DNA of 64,000 bases from Fimbriimonas sp. GTDB lineage: Bacteria > Armatimonadota > Fimbriimonadia > Fimbriimonadales > Fimbriimonadaceae. This document shows, one piece after another, positions 61,604-64,000 of this stretch. The stretch is taken from positions 1 to 64,000 of the forward strand of contig JARLGV010000050.1 in the NCBI GenBank assembly GCA_031292555.1. Reading direction: 5' to 3'. The notes beneath the pieces are model-generated. The model saw only the letters and a list, made by a program, of their open reading frames with translations. It was not told where the DNA came from and did no database searches. Numbering within the stretch: position 1 is the first letter of the stretch; every line of letters begins with the position of its first letter. The position numbers and the translations under genes are program-made.

Positions 61604-62826
61604 GGAAGACCCTCGCCATTGCCCTGATCTTCGCTGTAGTCGGATGTTCGCCAAAGGGCTACGCGCCGAGGGACCGTGACGGCGTTCTTCATCTCGATTT
61701 CTGGAACGGCTTTAGTGGACCGGACGGCACAACGATGGAACGCATTGTCAAGCGATTCAACGCCAGTCACCACGATATCCAGGTGCGTATGCAAATCATC
61801 CCATGGGGCACTTACTACGACAAACTCACTCTGAGCTTGGCGTTTGGCGGCGCTCCAGACGTCTTTGTCCTGCATGCGCAGCGCGTGCCGGAATACGCAT
61901 CCCATGGCGCACTTGCCGATGTGGACCGGTATGTCAGGGACTACGGACCGGATCCACGCGACTTTATGTCGAGGCAATGGAATGCCGGTCTGTTCAACGG
62001 TACTCGGTACGCGTTGCCGCTGGACTGCCATCCTCTTGGCCTCTACTACAATCGTGGTCTCTTTAAGGAGGCCGGCATCAGCCGTCCGCCTGCGAACGAA
62101 GCGGAATTTGAAGCGGATGCACGTCGACTCACTGCTCCGGCGAAAGGCAAGTGGGGATTTGTGATCACCGACTTTCACCTCGTCGGCTCGACCGTGTTTG
62201 ATCAGTACGGCGGCGGTTTGATGACGCCGGACCTAACCCGATCCGCCCTTGATCAGCCGGCATCCCTAGACGCAGTAAATCGAATGATTGGCTGGGTGAA
62301 GGACGGTGGGATATGCCCCAAGCCGGATCCGGGTGGTTCGTGGGGCGCGTTCCAAACCGGTCGCGCGGCGATGGCGATTCAGGGAATCTGGATGATTGAC
62401 TCGGTCGCGCATCAGGAGGGGCTGGATGTGGCGGCTGCGCCGGTACCGAGGTTCGGGCCGAAGCAAGCGGTCTGGGCAAGCAGCCACTGCATGTGCATGC
62501 CGGCACGGTTGCCTAGCGACCGCAAGAAGGCGGCCTGGACCTTTATGAAGTACTTGAGCGATAACAGCCTTGAATGGGCCAAAGCGGGCCAGGTGCCGAT
62601 TCGCCGGAGCATCCTTAAGTCGCCCGAGTTCCAGTCGTTGCCGATTCAGAGAGAGTTCGCTAAGGAACTTCCGTATGTCGTCTACGAGCCGTTCTCCGTG
62701 TCAGTCAATCAGACCGCATCATTCGCCGACATCGCCGTCGAGTCCGCGGTTCAAGGAGTGGAGTCTCCCCGTGCGGCGCTTAAAACGGCCGCTCAGCGAG
62801 TGAACCGTGTCCTGGAGTTGAGATGA
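61600..62826 (+). CDS. ABC sugar-binding lipoprotein
   Basis: A 408-residue precursor starting at GTG (61600-61602), with GGAGG four bases upstream and overlapping the GH43 stop. The signal ends in a lipobox, FAVVGC, and the mature protein has the MalE/UgpB-type solute-binding fold: LDFWNGFSGPDGTTMERIVKRFNASHHDIQV, SLAFGGAPDVFVLHAQRV, YALPLDCHPLGLYYNRGLFKEAG, SCQTGRAAMAIQGIWMI-like FQTGRAAMAIQGIW. It should capture an oligosaccharide outside the membrane. It overlaps the MalF-type gene by four bases (ATGA). The second permease is in the divergent operon. Confidence 0.94.
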   Translation: MRKTLAIALIFAVVGCSPKGYAPRDRDGVLHLDFWNGFSGPDGTTMERIVKRFNASHHDIQVRMQIIPWGTYYDKLTLSLAFGGAPDVFVLHAQRVPEYASHGALADVDRYVRDYGPDPRDFMSRQWNAGLFNGTRYALPLDCHPLGLYYNRGLFKEAGISRPPANEAEFEADARRLTAPAKGKWGFVITDFHLVGSTVFDQYGGGLMTPDLTRSALDQPASLDAVNRMIGWVKDGGICPKPDPGGSWGAFQTGRAAMAIQGIWMIDSVAHQEGLDVAAAPVPRFGPKQAVWASSHCMCMPARLPSDRKKAAWTFMKYLSDNSLEWAKAGQVPIRRSILKSPEFQSLPIQREFAKELPYVVYEPFSVSVNQTASFADIAVESAVQGVESPRAALKTAAQRVNRVLELR

Positions 62827-63695
62827 CGGGAAGTCGGCGTAGGGAGCCGCTCGTCGCGGCTGCGTTCTTGATGCCGTATCTGATTCTCTTTGCGGTGTTT
62901 GTCCTGACGCCGGTGGCTTACGGCTTCTGGATTAGCCTCCACAACTGGCATATTCTCTCTGCCCAAGCGCCGTTCGTTGGGGTGAAGAATTATCTTGGAG
63001 TCGTTAGGGACGATCGATTCTGGCGGAGCCTGATGCAGACAGGCTATTTCGTGTTGCTGACCGTGCCGGCCGGAAACCTGCTCTCGCTCCTGATGGCGGT
63101 CGGTTTGAATCAGCGGATTCGTGGAGAAGCGGTCTACAAGGTCTGCTTCTATATGCCGGTCGTTACATCTGTTTCAGTCCTCGCCGTAACATGGCGGTGG
63201 CTTTACGCCCGGGACATCGGCATTCTCAACTACTATTTGGGCGTACCCGTCGACTGGCTGAATGACCCGAAATTGGTCATGCCGTCACTGGCAATGATGT
63301 CTATTTGGTGGGGCGCCGGGGGCAATATGCTTATCTATCTGGCGGCATTGAAAGCGATTCCAAAGGAGCAACTCGAAGCCGCCTCCCTCGATGGCGCCAA
63401 CTCTTCGCAGAGGTTTTTGAAAGTGAGTGTGCCTTCGATTACGCCGGCAGTGCTCTTTTGCACGGTGATGAGCGTGATCGGCGCTTCCCAAGTGTTCGGA
63501 CAGAGCTACATTCTGACCGGCGGCGGCCCTGCCGATCGCAGCCTGACTGTATCCCTCTACATGTATCAGATGGGCTTCGGCCAGTATCAACTCGGATACG
63601 CCTGCGCGGTTGCGTACCTCTTGTTCTTCTTCGTCTTCGCATTTTCCGCAATCCAATTCCGCTTAATGGCACGCGCCTTCGTCGGTTCCTCCTGA
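62823..63695 (+). CDS. ABC sugar transporter permease, MalF type
   Basis: A 290-residue membrane protein with six helices, overlapping the binding-protein gene by four bases. It starts EPLVAAAFLMPYLILFAVFVLTPVAYGFWISLHNWH, and has the EAA loop AIPKEQLEAASLDGANSSQRFLKVSVPSITPAVLF and the late helix pair YILTGGGPADRSLTVSLYMYQMGFGQYQLGYA. It is the MalF-type partner of the MalG-type protein at 57405-58250. No MalG or ATPase gene follows on this strand; the next gene, enolase, is convergent 12 bases away. Confidence 0.94.
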   Translation: MTGSRRREPLVAAAFLMPYLILFAVFVLTPVAYGFWISLHNWHILSAQAPFVGVKNYLGVVRDDRFWRSLMQTGYFVLLTVPAGNLLSLLMAVGLNQRIRGEAVYKVCFYMPVVTSVSVLAVTWRWLYARDIGILNYYLGVPVDWLNDPKLVMPSLAMMSIWWGAGGNMLIYLAALKAIPKEQLEAASLDGANSSQRFLKVSVPSITPAVLFCTVMSVIGASQVFGQSYILTGGGPADRSLTVSLYMYQMGFGQYQLGYACAVAYLLFFFVFAFSAIQFRLMARAFVGSS

Positions 63696-63707
63696 AATGC
63701 GTCTGAA

Positions 63708-64000
63708 CTACTGATTCGAATATAGGTCGGTAAGACTTAGGCCGAACGATGCGTGATTGCTCGCATCGGACTCAATCTCGAGAAGGCGGTTATATTTGGC
63801 CGTCCGCTCTGATCGAGTAACCGAGCCAGTTTTAATGAACTCTGATCTCATCGCGACGGCGAAGTCTGCAATGAACGTGTCCTCGGAATCCCCAGACCGA
63901 TGGCTGACTATTGTCGCCATTCGCTTCGCTCGACATACATCGACTGCGTCGATTGCTTCGGTCACCGTTCCGATCTGATTGAGCTTTATAATTGCCGCGT
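63708..64000 (-). CDS. eno: Enolase, C-terminal part (rest outside window)
   Basis: The frame is open from the window edge to a TAG at 63708-63710. The last 97 residues read [18 protein letters not shown], then [22 protein letters not shown], then [22 protein letters not shown]. They contain the active-site Lys (IIKLNQIG) and the SHRSGD loop of enolase, which converts 2-phosphoglycerate to phosphoenolpyruvate in glycolysis. A short C-terminal tail ([20 protein letters not shown]) is longer than in many enolases. It is a housekeeping gene unrelated to the adjacent sugar operon. Confidence 0.95.
   Translation of the reverse strand, partial: AAIIKLNQIGTVTEAIDAVDVCRAKRMATIVSHRSGDSEDTFIADFAVAMRSEFIKTGSVTRSERTAKYNRLLEIESDASNHASFGLSLTDLYSNQ

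Overview
The window looks like chromosomal DNA from an Armatimonadota bacterium, most likely close to Fimbriimonadia. I infer this from style, not from a marker gene. The signs are two large-type pseudopilins with the [17 protein letters not shown] leader and an H-x-DG-like tail, a great excess of secreted glycoside hydrolases, an unusual GAF/PAS and c-di-GMP signalling set, and moderate-to-high GC. I see no phage genes, transposases, CRISPR arrays, rRNA or tRNA.

Layout. 1-4.4 kb: two convergent RyR-domain proteins (the first cut by the window edge) and a secreted GH38-like enzyme. 4.5-8.2 kb: a secreted S53 (sedolisin) peptidase and a PAS-GAF-HD-GYP phosphodiesterase. 8.2-12.3 kb: an MFS exporter behind a folded leader, a seven-haem lipoprotein cytochrome c and a URO-D-like protein. 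12.3-17.1 kb: three secreted carbohydrate enzymes (MGH1/GH63-like, CE2-like esterase, GH50 agarase-like). 17.2-20.3 kb: a pseudopilin, a small XRE protein, and a MarR / YceI-DoxX divergent pair with a clear operator. 20.3-29.3 kb: PhyH dioxygenase, a repeat element, a 1201-residue GH2 enzyme, amino-acid permease, type Ic aminotransferase, GH16 enzyme and a secreted cyclophilin. 29.5-36.8 kb: GGDEF cyclase, GntR/LacI-type regulator, large pseudopilin, PI-PLC-like enzyme, an N-terminal-LuxR GAF/PAS protein and a TPR-sulfotransferase. 36.8-43.5 kb: HEAT-like protein, GH94 phosphorylase and a cytoplasmic GH38 alpha-mannosidase. 43.6-50.7 kb: a phosphate-related group (PsiE, PhoU-like/Pit, propeller-phosphoesterase), a DUF4352-like protein and a sugar-isomerase-like gene broken by one in-frame TGA. 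50.9-55.1 kb: SGNH hydrolase, glycogen phosphorylase and a small ArsR regulator with a striking 13-bp inverted-repeat operator. 55.1-63.7 kb: a divergent sugar-uptake locus. The window ends in the C-terminus of enolase.

How the genes work together. The theme is capture and breakdown of plant or algal-type polysaccharide: extracellular hydrolases (GH2, GH16, GH38, GH43, GH5-like, GH50-like, esterases), ABC uptake, and cytoplasmic phosphorolysis (GH94, GT35) or hydrolysis (GH38), with local regulators (ArsR, GntR/LacI, MarR). The most interesting arrangement is at 55.1-63.7 kb. A long ArsR-type regulator, a large pseudopilin, a small lipoprotein, a MalG-type permease and a GH5-like enzyme form one tight minus-strand operon. 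GH43, the substrate-binding protein and the MalF-type permease form the divergent plus-strand operon. The importer is therefore split over two divergent operons, and a pilin-like surface protein appears to be co-expressed with sugar uptake. A second large pseudopilin also sits divergently beside a sugar-type regulator (30.6-32.8 kb).
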